Shown here: positions 46,475 through 57,714 of the stretch, piece after piece
Layout of the letters: each line of letters begins with the position of its first letter
How positions within the stretch are numbered: the first letter of the stretch is position 1
Assembly (NCBI GenBank): GCA_933207985.1
Contig: OW240912.1
Location: 81,904,852-81,968,851 of the forward strand
Reading direction: 5' to 3'
Source of the DNA: Pelobates cultripes
Taxonomy: Eukaryota; Chordata; Amphibia; Anura; Pelobatidae
DNA: 64,000 nucleotides
Position numbers and translations under genes: made by a program
The notes under the pieces: model-generated
What the model was told of the DNA's origin: nothing
What the model saw: the letters and a program-made list of their open reading frames with translations, nothing else
Database searches by the model: none

Positions 46475-47089
46475 TGTGACGAGACCAATCTCGCCACATT
46501 GCATTGGAGAAGCCTGGTTGCTCGCCTGCTGCCTTTGGACTATGGCCCCTTTTAAAAGACATCTTTTTTACCTGCAGAAAAGCTTCATTCGTGCTTTTCT
46601 GCCTGGGGTTTGGTAGTTTTGGTTGAATGTGTTATACCCCAGATAGGAATCCCATGGAGCCCATTCATATGAAACTGACTGTAAAGACTTTGGCTCCATG
46701 GTGATTAAACTGTATTTGTGTGGTCTGAGCGCCATTCACTTAATAATGTGTGCTCAGACCTGAGCTATCTGGGGATATGTTACATGTCTGTGTTTTATGT
46801 AATAAATGTGACTTTATGTATTTTAAAGTGTTTTGCGTCTTTTTGCAACCATGTGCTTAATGGAGTCTTGTGTCTGTCCTGGGAGATAATTGAATTACTC
46901 TCCAGGATAGAAGACTCTGAAACTGGTTTGGGCCAGAAAGCCATGCTTCATTTAGTCACAAAGGACTTTTTACTAACTTTTTGAACCCCTTGTCTGATTT
47001 GTGCCATTTTTTTAATATGTTGCTCCCCTGAATGGATTGATTCCAAATATGTAATTTGTATGAAGATTGGATGTATGGTTTTAAAGTTA
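46475..47089 (+). repeat. 5' LTR, cut by the assembly gap
   Basis: Aligns with the first 615 bases or so of the 3' LTR with a few percent differences and small indels. Its last 450 or so bases fall in the gap. Confidence 0.9.
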
Positions 47090-47189
47090 NNNNNNNNNNN
47101 NNNNNNNNNNNNNNNNNNNNNNNNNNNNNNNNNNNNNNNNNNNNNNNNNNNNNNNNNNNNNNNNNNNNNNNNNNNNNNNNNNNNNNNNN
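47090..47189. other. Assembly gap (100 Ns)
   Basis: A run of exactly 100 Ns, probably a placeholder. It would contain the end of the 5' LTR, the primer binding site and any lost interior. Frames reading through it are not meaningful. Confidence 0.99.
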
Positions 47190-48403
47190 AGGGGGCAGAG
47201 GTAGTTGTTCCTGCCCCCCAGCAGCCAAGTGATATGCCGGGAAGGCAGTGGGAAGTCCAGGGAGAGGAGAGCAGTGCCCTCCCTCCCCAGCGGCAGCGTG
47301 ATTTTTTGGGAATTGGGAGCCCAGTCTCCATTCCCCAGCGGCAGAATGATGCTTTGGGAATTGGGAGCCCAGTCTCCATTCCCCAGCGGCAGTATGATAC
47401 TTTGGGAATTGGGAGCCCAGTCTCCATTCCCCAGCGGCAGTATGATGCTTTGGGAATTGGGAGCCCAGTCTCCATTCCCCAGCGGCAGCGTGATTTTTTG
47501 GGAATTGGGAGCCCAGTCTCCATTCCCCAGCGGCAGTATGATGCTTTGGGAATTGGGAGCCCAGTCTCCATTCCCCAGCGGCAGCACAGATCATTGGGAA
47601 TTGGGAGCCCCGTCTCCATTCCCCAGCGGCAGAATGTCCTACCGGGAATAGAGAGCCCAGTCTCCTTTCCCCAGCAGCAGGACTCTGTATTGGGAGCAGA
47701 GACAGTCGGTCTCTCTCCCCCGCAGCTGGAAGTATGTATGGGAGAGGAGCTTGTTACCCCCTCTCCCCAGCGGCAGCTTAATGTACCAGGGGGAGACAGT
47801 AAGCCCCACAACTGCGCAGATGGGACCGTAGTCTCTACACTGCCAGCACAGGGGGTAGGGACGGTCGGTCCTGCCCCCCAGCGACAGGGCTGTTTAGCCA
47901 AAGGGGAGACAATCGGTCTCCCCCTCCAGCAGCAGAGATGGGTAACCAAAGGGGAGACGGTCGGTCTCCAGCAGCAGGACTGTACAGCTAAAGGGGAGAC
48001 GGTCGGTCTCCAGCAGCAGGACTGTGCATCTAAAGGGGAGACAGTCAGTCTCCAGCAGCAGCAGCAGAGCGGTGTATTTAAAGGGGAGACAGTCGGTCTC
48101 CCCCTCCAACAACCAGGCTTCCACCAGGCTACCCTCCCAGTAGCGCTGGCAACAGGGCAGAGTGCCGCTGGTCTCTGCTCACGCAGCAACCCACCAAGTC
48201 AGCGTACCCGTACCCAGCACAGCCGTGGTGAGGCACCTGGACATGGACAAGCTTCCCCTTTACCCAGGTGTAGTAACCATTTATTGTGGGTGGGCTGTGC
48301 TGTTTATTATTTGTTGTGGGTGGGCTGCTGGACTAACAAGGGCACTGACCGGCAGGAGGACAGATACCCTGTTAGTCTGTTTGGAAAAGGGGGAGAGATG
48401 TGA
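47190..48403 (+). CDS. Repeat-built protein at the 3' end of the LTR element (partial)
   Basis: Open from the gap to a TGA (48401-48403) formed by the first bases of the 3' LTR. About 404 codons visible; the start is in the gap. The first half holds eight 16-residue units of the form LGIGSPVSIPQRQYDA. The second half repeats KGETVGL followed by Q-rich stretches. No enzyme motif is seen. The other strand is also open through the repeats because the unit is 48 bp. Being in frame up to the LTR suggests a real element protein or its tail, but I do not recognise it. It could equally be the end of a gag- or pol-type polyprotein. Confidence 0.5.
47300..47690. repeat. 48-bp tandem repeat, about eight units
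   Basis: Unit contains GGGAATTGGGAGCCCAGTCT then CCATTCCCCAGCGGCAG. Copies are nearly identical, so the array is likely to vary in length and may explain the nearby assembly gap. Confidence 0.95.
48381..48398 (+). promoter_or_regulatory. Polypurine tract
   Basis: GGAAAAGGGGGAGAGA directly before the 3' LTR, where plus-strand DNA synthesis is primed. It fixes the element's orientation. Confidence 0.88.
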
Positions 48404-49467
48404 CGAGACCAATCTCGCCACATTGCATTGGAGAAGCCTGGTTGCTCGCCTGCTGCCTTTGGACTATGGCCCCCTGTTAAAAGACATCTTTTTTTACCTG
48501 CAGAAAAACTTCATTCGTGCTTTTCTGCCTGGGGTTCGGTAGATTTGTTTGAATGTGTTATACCCCAGATAGGAATCCCATGGAGCCCATTCGTATGAAA
48601 CCGACTGTAAAGACTTTGGCTCCATGGCGATTAAACTGTATTTGTGTGGTCCGAGCGCCATTCGCTTAATAATGTGCGCTCAGACCTGAGCTATCTGGGG
48701 ATATGTGAAATGTCTGTGTGTTATGTGTAAAATGTGACTTTATGTATTTTAAAGTGTTTTGTGTCTTTTGCAACCATGTGCTTAATGAAGTCTTGTGTCT
48801 GTCCTGGGAGATAATTGAATTACTTATCTCCAGGATAGAAGACTCTGAAACTGGTTTGGGCCAGAAAGCCATGCTTCATTTAGTCACAAAGGACTTTTTA
48901 CTAACTTTTGAACCCCTTGTCTGATTTGTGCCATTTTTGAATATGTTGTTCCCCTGAATGGATTGGTTGTGAATATGTAATTTTATGTGAATGTGATGTA
49001 TGGTTTTGGAGTTATGAAAGTTGGGTAGAAAGTATGTTTTAACTGTATGTATAATTGAGTTTCCTCTCAGGATAAGGGGAGGGAATATGTGGGATGTAAC
49101 TGTGATATGATTGGTTGTTTTATACCTCCCTGTGGGTGGTCCTGTATTTGCAAGACTGTAATAAAAACCAGGCTGGGTGTGCCAGCACCTCAGACCACTG
49201 CTTGACCCTCAACACGGAGCCTTGTCTCGTTCTTGGGGGGATTCACTGTATGCTGTTAGAGACTGATTGCCAGGAGTGTAAGCTGTTGTCTGCTTTTCCT
49301 GTTCGTCTGCTAGCAGCTATTTGGGAGGTTCCAGTTCGGGAGTTGGAGTGCTATTTTGTATCCAGTTCAGGAGTTTGGTGTTCTGCAGTAGCTGTGCCTG
49401 CATCTCTGGAAAGGGGGCCGATCGCCTAAACGGTTTTTACCCCTTGTGTGCAAAACGGTCCGTTACA
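48399..49467 (+). repeat. 3' LTR (1069 bp)
   Basis: Starts TGTGACGAG and ends TTACA. ATAATTGAGTTTCC and CTGTAATAAAAACC near 49155-49170 give an AATAAA signal, placing the R region near 49160-49200. Confidence 0.9.
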
Positions 49468-49555
49468 GTGTGCATTAGGCTGGCCACAATAAAAGGCCAC
49501 TCGAAAATGTGCAGTTTTACTGTATTGGGTGGGTCTCGAGGGGTCCTAAAACCAG

Positions 49556-50560
49556 TCAATATCTGATGTGACTACCATTTGCCTCACGCAGTGCAACACA
49601 TCTCCTTCGCATAGACTTGATCAGGTTGTTGATTTTGGTCTGTGGAATGTTGGTCCACTCCTCTTCAATGGCTGTGCGAAGTTGCTGGATATTGGCAGGA
49701 CCTGGAACACGCTGTCGTATACGTCGATCCAGAGCATCCCAAACATGCTCAATGGGTGACATGTCCGGTGAGTATGCTGGTCATGCAAGAACTGATATGT
49801 TTTCAGCTTCCAGGAACTGTGTGCAAATCCTTGCAACATGTGGCCATGCATGATCATGCTGCAACATGAGGTGATTGTCGTGGATGAATGGCACAACAAT
49901 GGGTCTCAGGATCTTGTCACAGTATCTCTGTGCATTCAAAATGCCATCAATAAAATGCACCTGTATTCGTTGTCCATAACAAACACCTGCCCATACCATA
50001 ACCCCACCGCCACCATGGGCCACTCGATCCACATGTTGACACACCCACACGACGCTGTACACGCTGTCTGCTATCTGCCCTCTACAGTGAAAACCGGGAT
50101 TCATCCGTGAAGAGAACACCTCTCCAAAGTGTCAGACGCCCACTCAAGTCGGTTACAATGACGAACTGCAGTCAGGCCGTAAACCTGATGAGGACAATGA
50201 GCTTCAAGATGGTTTCTGACAGTTTGTGCAGAAATTATTTGGTTATGCAAACCGATTGTTGCAGCAGCTGTCTGGGTGGCTGGTCACAGACAATCTTGGA
50301 GGTAAAGATGCTGGATGTGGAGGTCCTGGGCTGGTGTGGTTACACGTGATCTGCGGTTGTGAGGCCGGTGGGATGTACTGGCAAATTCTCTGAAACGGCT
50401 TTGGAGATGGCTTATGGTAGAGAAATGAACATTCAACAGCTCTGGTGGACATTCCTGTAGTCAACAAGCCAATTGCATCCTCCCTCAAAACTTGCGACAT
50501 CTGGTGCTGTGTGATAAAACTGCACATTTTAGAGTGGCCTTTTATTGTGGCCAGTCTAAG
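49556..50560 (-). pseudogene. Tc1 DD34E transposase
   Basis: Minus-strand frames in order: EDAIGLLTTGMSTRAVE (HTH start, near 50480), then GGGGVMVWAGVCYGQ (near 50020), HDHAWPHVARICTQF (second catalytic D, near 49860) and PAYSPDMSPIEHVWDALDRR (catalytic E, near 49750). Exactly 34 residues separate the D and E. A tryptophan codon before PAYSPD is now TGA, and the N-terminal half is frameshifted. In the family it cuts and inserts the transposon at TA. Confidence 0.9.
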
Positions 50561-50726
50561 GCACACCTGTACAATAATCATGCTGTCTAATCAACATCTT
50601 GATATGCCACACCTGTGAGGTGGATGGATTATCTCGGCATAGAAAAAGTCTTAGATCTTTGAGTTCAGCTCATGAAACATGGGGGCAAAAACAAAGGTGT
50701 TGCATTTATTATTTTCAATCAGTGTA

Positions 50727-51930
50727 TGTTGCTATTACTGTATTCCAGGCTGCAGACAAGTGACTACCGTGAATCTTGTCATCCTTCCATTACTGATATG
50801 CCTAATATATTGGAATGAGTAAAGACACTATTCTCAACCTTCCGAGCCTCGTATCTGTATCTGTAAGGGGAGAGAGACAGAAATAATAGTAGCCTATTTA
50901 AGGGTTATGTGCATAATGTAAGTGTGATATCCACCGATATCAGTGATAAAATAATTTTCTAAGATCTAGGGGTTATGAATTACAGTTTGCACCGTATAGT
51001 TTTACATCACACTTTGCAATACACGAGAACATGATCTCCACATATATATTAGGGTTCAGAAAGTTGTGGAAGAAGAATTCAGGAACTAAAAGTATTTCTT
51101 TCAAGGGGTGTAAAACTTTATTCTTGAATTACAAGCAGGCCGCAGGGATATTGTACTAACAGAGATATCTGCAGATGGTTACAAGACACAGGCACAGTTA
51201 TTGTGTTACAACATATGTGTTAATGTCAAAAAATGGCTGTTGGGAAGAAAAATGACAAAGATAGACTGGCTTAAAGCTATGTGCATGTTAGCATCACCTT
51301 TCCTAAATACAAGCAATTCTAGTTGCCTTTGGACGTGCTAGCTATATCCTGATTACTTTGCTTCTCAAATGAAACTCTTGCCTCAAGCAATAGCAACTAA
51401 GTAAACTGTGAGATTCAAGCATTTATTTATGTCATGCCAACATGCTTTGGAACAACATGACTCCTACAAAAGTCACCCTGGGTTTACCATAATTTCCATA
51501 ATGATCAATTATTCAATTATACACGAAGTAGGGTCCACACTCATTACTGGGCTATATAAGTTATTACATTAATTCATTAGTCCTGAATAGAAGGAAAATG
51601 TGATTATGGCTTAAAAGGATCCCAAGCACTCAAATAGGAGGGGTAATGACCAGCAATTGGTGGCAGAAAAAAACCCTGAAAACAGAGTGTGGATAGAACA
51701 CAGAGGGGAGAGGATGTTGAAAGTGGTGTATTAGCACAGCAGCATGTAAGTGATGCAAGTCAGAACAGGGCACACACGTAAAGCTTAGTAATTAAGAATC
51801 CTAAGTCAAGGGTTTGCATAAAGCGTATGTGTTACAGTCTGGGGTTTTGGTATCATGTTCAAAGACCACCGATGATGACATCTTCACTGGGAGTCTGGTG
51901 GCGAGGGGGCAGGCAAAGGTAAGTTTTACA
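50727..51930. other. Unassigned AT-rich region
   Basis: No recognised coding or repeat feature. AGGTAAGT at 51917. Confidence 0.5.
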
Positions 51931-52019
51931 TACCGTATTTTTTGCTCCATAAGACGCACCACACCATAAAACGCACCTAGTTTTTAGAGGAGGAAACCCA
52001 GAAAAAAAATATTCTGAAC

Positions 52020-52630
52020 AAACTGTCCCATAGTGTTTCTTACCATGGGACAGTTTGTTCAGAATATTTTTTTTTCTCCCCTGTCCCATAATGATCTTTA
52101 ACCCCCCTTTCCTCTGTCCCATAGTGATTGTTAACCCCCCCTCCTACCCTGTGCCATAGTGATTGTTAACCCCTCCTACCCTGTCCCATAGTGATTGTTA
52201 ACCCCTCCTACCCTGTCCCATAGTGTTCTTTAACCCCTCCTCCCCTTGTCCATTAGTGTTCTGATCCCATAGTGTCCCCCCCTCCCATTGTGCACTTTCC
52301 CTCCCCTGTCCCATAATGATCTTTAACCCCCCCTTTCCTCTGTCCCATAGTGATTGTTAACCCCTCCTACCCTGTCCCATAGTGTTCTTTAACCCCTCCT
52401 CCCCTTGTCCATTAGTGTTCTGATCCCATAGTGTCCCCCCCTCCCATTGTCCCATAGTGCACTTTCCCTCCCATAGTGTCCCCCCCTGCTCTTGTCCCAT
52501 AGTGTCTCCCCCTCCCCTTGTCCCATAGTGTCTCCCCCTCCCCTTGTCCCATAGTGTCCCCCCTCCCCTTGTCCCATAGTGATCTTTCCCTCCCATAGTG
52601 TCCCCCCCTTCCCCTTGTCCCATAGTGTCC
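52020..52630. repeat. TGTCCCATAGTG tandem repeats
   Basis: Irregular units of about 28-35 bp of the type GTCCCATAGTG..TTAACCCCTCC. One block (52070-52260) is repeated at 52310-52440. Confidence 0.9.
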
Positions 52631-52635
52631 CTTAG

Positions 52636-52845
52636 TTACTTACCTGTATTGTAGCATGGGCCGGCAGAACCGCACACCGCGGTACAAGAACTTAAATTTC
52701 GGTTTCTGGCCGAACTGAAAGGAAGTGTGCACACTGAGCACTTCCTTTCATTCCGGCCAGAAACCAGAAACTGAAATTTAAGTTCCTGTACCACAGTGCG
52801 TGCTGTTCTGCTGGCCCACGCTACAATAGAGGTAAGTAAAGCTTC
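52636..52845. repeat. Palindrome in the TA-flanked element
   Basis: Arms of about 100 bp: ACTTACCTGTATTGTAGC at 52638 mirrors GCTACAATAGAGGTAAGT at 52820, with CTTAAATTTCGGTTTCTGG-type sequence between. Both outer ends give AGGTAAGT on the outgoing strand. Confidence 0.88.
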
Positions 52846-53164
52846 ACATTCACTCCATAAGACGCACAGACATTTCCCCTAACTTTTGAGGGGAAAAAAG
52901 TGTGTCTTATGGAGTGAAAAATATGGTACCTGAACTTGTTTCTCGCAGATGCCGCCTCTTCTCTTCAGCTCCTGGCACTTCTGCTGCTGTGCTCTCGCGC
53001 ATGCAAAAGAAAAAGCTGGATTTTCTCTTCAGCCATCATTGGGGGACATGACAAGCTTGATGGCGGTAGCTCTGGCTAGTGTAAAGCTTTGTCAGGTAGA
53101 GTAAAATATTGAGACAAAGTAGCCCCTCAAGGGCAAAATGGATGCATAGTGAGAGAGAGAAGAA

Positions 53165-53700
53165 TAAAGCACCTTTTGCTTGGGTGAAGTGTTTTAAAAT
53201 AAATTTATTACATTCTGTGAGACCTGAAATTGCTGTTTCGTGAATTAGCGAGTGCGCTGGATTTCGTATGTTGTATGAATTGGCCCCAGCAGCACCCTGT
53301 AATGTATGCATCTTCAAGTGAGTGTAGCCCAGTTGGTTTAATTTATATGTTTGGGAGTCCAGGCCAACTTCTTGGTTTTGCACCCCTCCCTGTCACAAGT
53401 GCCTCCTTCCAGGACCCTATTTAGCCTTGTACTGCAGAGAGCCCCAGAGGAAGCATTTTTCAAGTAAGTGGATTAATTTCAAAAGAGCAGGCATTAGGCT
53501 GCTAGAGTAGGACCTGCCAAGAATGGGGTACATTGATATTGTGGCATGCTTATGCAATCTTTGATCATATACTGTAACTAAACCCCAATTATTTTGCCTA
53601 GGTGAGGTGTTTTTATGTAAAACTATTATATTCTGTGAGAATTGAAATTGCGGTTTAGTGAATGAGCGAGTGTGCTGGATTTTGTATGTTATGATATGTT
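53165..53700. repeat. Direct repeat, about 425-bp spacing
   Basis: Two imperfect copies of a segment of about 110 bp (ATTCTGTGAGAMYTGAAATTGC, GAGCGAGTGYGCTGGATTT) at 53165-53280 and 53592-53700. The intervening sequence has no recognised feature. Confidence 0.8.
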
Positions 53701-53781
53701 TTTGTATGTTATCAAAATCATTACTTTGCTGGATTGCCATTCTGCTTGTGTACTATCTTGAGTGAAGACATCTGTTGTTAA

Positions 53782-54145
53782 AGGACCACTATAGTGCCAG
53801 GAAAACATACTAGTTTTCCTGGCACTATAGTGCCCTGAGGGTGCCCCCACCCTCAGGGACCCCCTCCCGCCGGGCTCTGAAGAGAGGAAGGGGTTAAAAT
53901 CTTACCTTTCTCCAGCTCAGGGCGGGGAGCTCTCCTCCTCCTCTTCGGCTGAATGCGCATGCGCGGCAGGAGCTACGCAAACGCCTCTAGCGGCTGTCAA
54001 TGAGACAGCCACTAGAGGCTTTAGAGGCTGGATTAACCCATTTATAAACATGCTATGTTTATAAAAAAATGGGTTAACCCTAGCTGGACCTAGCACCCAG
54101 ACCAGTTCATTAAGCTGAAGTGGTCTGGGTGCCTAGAGTGGTCCT
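53782..54145 (-). mobile_element. TTAA-flanked MITE, copy 4 (reverse, 364 bp)
   Basis: Left AGGACCACTATAGTGCC and right end GTGCCTAGAGTGGTCCT, with TTAA at 53778-53781 and 54146-54149. Internally shorter than copy 1. On the minus strand AGGTAAGA lies at 53907-53900. Confidence 0.92.
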
Positions 54146-54149
54146 TTAA

Positions 54150-55544
54150 GGCCTCAGCCTGAGAACCCTATATGCAGATTGGATCCGTTCTGTCTGTCCA
54201 TTGCACAAGCAACTCTTATAAATTAGTTTCTCTGTCTCCACATTGTATAAGATGTTCCCCTTTAAATAAACAACAATTATTACTTTTACTTCAAGATTCA
54301 GGATTCCGTAGCCTTTACATCCTCTCTTATATCAAATCATAATGCCTATCTCAGTTATGTTGTCATGTTTGGAACTTATTTGAGCTGGGACAAATGCATA
54401 AACATTGGATCCAGGCGGAGCCTGACTGCCGCACGGACCGGTCGCACACCACAAGAGCTCCTCACAGAAATGCTCTAAAACAGCAAAACAGATTACTTAA
54501 AACCCAAAGCATCCCTGTGATAAGAGGAGATCGTGGTGGCTGATCGGTCACTGCATCTAACGGAGATCGGTGGCTTTCAACAGAGGTTTCCCCAAAATTC
54601 TGAACACCCCCGCCCCCCGCGCCGGTGAGGAATATCCCGGTACTCTAAATCAGTGCTGAAGTGGCGGTATCCCTGCTGCATACCACCTGTAACAGCAATC
54701 CTGACGCCCACACAAGGACACTTCAGTGGCTAGCCCACTGATACCTAAAACTGGTTCTCAACATGTGCATGTTGGCCATCAATGCCGTTTCTGCCTTGTA
54801 TTTCACGAGCGAATACAAACTATCTGGAATAATCATCAAAATATGTTATCAGGCCCACACAACATTGGCTGTATTAGACCACGTATATCTGAGTGAATGA
54901 GTTGCAGGGGCTTTATTGAGTTTTGACATAGAAGTAGACATTGCTGTCTTGTATCTTTCCCTATTACACAACAGTCATATGTTTCTTTGTTGTGATCGTT
55001 TCAACAAGGCTTTATGTCTATACCTCTTGCCGAACCTTAAGAAATAACCTTGACGTATCTGTGTCCAAGGTTTTTATGCCACAGATAAATACAGCATGAG
55101 AAATGATTGTGTTTTTCTTCTTGTGTGTTTACTATAAATATACCGTTACTTTCAAAACCATGTGTGTCAAAGGACTATTGTTGTTATTTTAAAATTTATT
55201 GTAATTGCAGTTCACTTTATAGACATACTTGGTTAATGCTGAAACACTAGGGAAATTATCTGTAAGGTGTGTAAATTATATTTTGCAAGTTGTTGTTTAA
55301 TGTCTCTGCTTTTGCAACAAATCTTAAAGATCTGTCTTCTCACTCTTATACAGACAGTTTGTTGCCATTAGCAATACTCACCATTTCTGTAAAATTATAG
55401 TCTAATTTTTTAAACGAAACATTTGCACATGTGCAGTGTTGCACCTGGATCCCTAATCTAATGATGTTTGATAACTGTATCTGACTTTTCTTTAGAAAAT
55501 TAAGTATTTTCGATGTGCTCCACATCGGACATTATACAGAGAGT
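54150..55544. other. Unassigned region, possible L1 5' UTR fragment
   Basis: 54414-54700 (GGCGGAGCCTGACTGCC onward) resembles the 5' end of Tx1/L1-like LINEs (compare 26537). The rest is AT-rich without features. Confidence 0.4.
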
Positions 55545-56521
55545 GTGGCTTTAAGGATTGCCTGTATGGTTGTGGTGAGATGTATGTCCCTGGGTGTAAT
55601 GTATGCTGACTGTATAACATTGTATTGCCTGTATTGGCTATCTGCCGAAAGCAGATAGCTGTATTTCATTTTGTTTCACGAACAGCACCTTTGCGGGCCG
55701 TTTGTGAACCGAATAAACCACCCTGTCTGTAATAGCCCACACATTAAGAGACGTTTGGCGCTTGTTAACCGATTGCAACAATGTTGCAATCGGTAATTAG
55801 AGGCTCTCCTAGGTGGCCGTCGTTCAACTACCGACGACGCGGCGGTCGGCCATCTTTGATCCTTTGTTCCCCCAGCGGTGTTTGGTCGTCGAGCGCGTGG
55901 TACTAAAAATGGCTACTCGACGGCGCAAACACCACTGGACTTCCAGGCCGTTTGGGAGTTCCAGGCCATTTGGTATTTTATTCCCCATATGCCAATCGGT
56001 CTTTTGAATGCATGTTTTGGTGAATATGTTTTTCGTGCGGCGTTCGGTTGTTTTAGCTGGGATCTGAGCGGTAATCTCACGAATGATGCGCTCAGACCCC
56101 AGCTATCTACCGAACGTCCATTCGTGCAAATCAACCTATCAACCTAATCAAATATTCGAAAAGTTGTGTGTTTTAATATAAATTGCCGGTTCTGCTGCAC
56201 GGAGGGATAATCCACTTAACGGTACATTCCAGTGGGAGGATCCCTCTCGTGCAGCAGTGCCTGATGGGAGAAATGCTCTGTACTTTAAGTTCCCCACGTA
56301 GTCCACTCCTGGAATACCCCTGGGATAGGACTCAGGAAACCCCTTGCATGGGGAATTGTATAAATTGTGGAGCCTGTGAATAAAGCCTCAGTTGACTCTC
56401 AGAACTGTGTTTTGTCCGGTTACTGGGAGATTTGGGATATTGCCTTACTTTTCAGCGCTTGACTGTGGATTACCTTCTGAACCAGCGGAGATCGTGGTAT
56501 TTAATATTGCCGCTCCGCTAC
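55545..56521 (+). repeat. Probable solo LTR
   Basis: Ends GCCGCTCCGCTACA at 56521. Near the end are TGTATAAATTGTGG (56357, TATA-like) and GTGAATAAAGCC (56378, poly(A) signal), the order expected of an LTR R region. It contains a 14-bp hairpin (CCGATTGCAACA...TGTTGCAATCGG near 55770). The left boundary is a guess; no clear target duplication found. Confidence 0.5.
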
Positions 56522-57070
56522 AAGGTCATTGTTAAACACCACCACTACGACGGAGAGTGAGAATAAAGCTCTCATGAGCTACATTTACCACTGTCTCAAA
56601 GAATTTGCAGGACCAAAAGCTGAATAAGAGTTGAGATCTTAAGCCAACTTATCATGTGAAAACTGCACATGTATAGCCAGTGATGGTTGCTGACATCATC
56701 ACACTGTGTCTGCACACCAAGACTCAGCAGACCACTGTGATCTTCAGTGGGTAAGCCTGGCTTACAATAGAAGATTGCTTAAAATACCAGTGATTGTCTT
56801 TTCTACAGTTTTCTACAGCACAATAAGTGACAGCTGAGCTATAGCATCCATACATTCCTGTTGTGTATATTTTCTGTACAATTCAGTTACACGCGATGAT
56901 GTCACATATAGCAATATTACTGGAGAAAGATAGGAAACATTGCAATCTAGAGGAGGGACAGATATCACAACCAGTAAATCACATTTTGCTGCAACTTTAT
57001 TTTTTTATGGTGACTCCACTTGGTAAATAGACCCTATTCTTCATATCATGTAGATACCTGGAGTGTCCCT
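56522..57070. other. Unassigned spacer ending in a MITE terminus
   Basis: The last bases (GGAGTGTCCCTTTAA) are a TTAA-family MITE end. Nothing else recognised. Confidence 0.45.
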
Positions 57071-57150
57071 TTAACCCCTTAAGGACCAAACTTCTGGAAT
57101 AAAAGGGAATCCTGACATGTCACACATGTCATGTGTCCATAAGGGGTTAA
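57071..57150. mobile_element. 80-bp palindromic TTAA element
   Basis: TTAACCCCTTAAGGACC at the left and, reversed, TTAACCCCTTATGGACAC at the right, with CATGTCACACATGTCATG in the centre. A very short foldback MITE. Confidence 0.82.
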
Positions 57151-57714
57151 GTTTCTTTTGTATACTTTAAAAGCAGAACTTCATTATCAGTCGAGTTTGA
57201 CTCCTCTCTTCGATGGAATTGCCAACTGGCTGAAGATTAAAAAATGTTCAGTCCACAACTGGAGTTCACTTAGGCTGGAGATAAAAGTTGAAAGATCTAA
57301 ACACCTGTAATGACTGATATTGTCATAGCAGAAATTCATCTTCAACACTCAGTTATATACATATAACCTTTTGGTTCAGATTGACACAATTCATCTACAG
57401 AGATGCCACATGGCTCTACATGAAACATAAATCATGATAGAGTTTAGGATTCAGGTAGAATACATTGAATTTTATCATCCTGCGCCAAAATCCAAGTTTT
57501 GCCATTTTAATGTCAGCCAAAAACAGATAGCGCCAAGGCTAAAAGAAAGATCTAGTTTATAGATGTTTTCATAAAACCTAGTTTATAGATATTTTCATAA
57601 AACAACTGATTGAATTGTATATAAATAAAGACAGATGTTGGAGAACAAAATGCACTCAGCTATGAAGATGTTGTAATGCACACTATATTCACAAAAAAAT
57701 AATAGAGGATTGAA
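57151..57714. other. Unassigned AT-rich spacer
   Basis: A tandem pair near 57555-57602 (CCTAGTTTATAGAT, TTTTCATAAAA). No coding sequence. Confidence 0.5.

Larger units (their letters stand above)
46475..49467 (+). mobile_element. LTR retrotransposon nested in the Tc1 repeat
   Basis: Two LTRs start TGTGACGAGACCAATCTCGC (46475 and 48399) and the 3' LTR ends TTACA at 49467. The flanking pentamer GTGTG is present at 46470-46474 and 49468-49472. A polypurine tract precedes the 3' LTR. The interior visible here is only 1.2 kb plus a gap of unknown true size, so gag, RT and integrase cannot be judged. Five-base duplications suit Ty3/gypsy-type or retrovirus-like elements. Confidence 0.9.
46235..50724 (-). 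mobile_element. Tc1-type transposon with long terminal inverted repeats
   Basis: Ends start CACTGA and are flanked by TA (46233-46234 and 50725-50726). The left repeat (from 46235, continuing after the nested LTR element to about 49535) and the right repeat (about 50520-50724) match over 200 bp or more, including AAATGCAACAC, CAGGTGTGGCATRTCAAGAT and CACAATAAAAGGCCACTC. The minus strand carries the transposase remnant. Without the nested LTR element it would be about 1.5 kb. Confidence 0.92.
51933..52926. mobile_element. TA-flanked non-autonomous DNA transposon (994 bp)
   Basis: Left end CCGTATTTTTTGCTCCATAA, right end reversed CCATATTTTTCACTCCATAA, both followed by GAC-type sequence (AGACGCAC / AGACACAC). 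TA at 51931-51932 and 52927-52928. Contains about a dozen CCCATAGTG-type tandem units (52020-52630) and a palindrome. No transposase. Design resembles 10628-11655. Confidence 0.88.

Noticed and set aside
47300..47690. CRISPR-like array
   Set aside because: Units are contiguous 48-bp coding repeats with no unique spacers, in a eukaryotic LTR element.
46948..48189. 413-residue minus-strand protein through the repeats
   Set aside because: Crosses 100 Ns and is a by-product of 48-bp repeats being open on both strands; element polarity (polypurine tract, LTRs) is plus.
52020..52630. CRISPR-like array
   Set aside because: Irregular minisatellite inside a TA-flanked transposon; spacers are themselves repeats.
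55813..56383. Small proteins in the GC-richer block
   Set aside because: Overlapping short frames inside a probable LTR with promoter and poly(A) motifs; no domain recognised.
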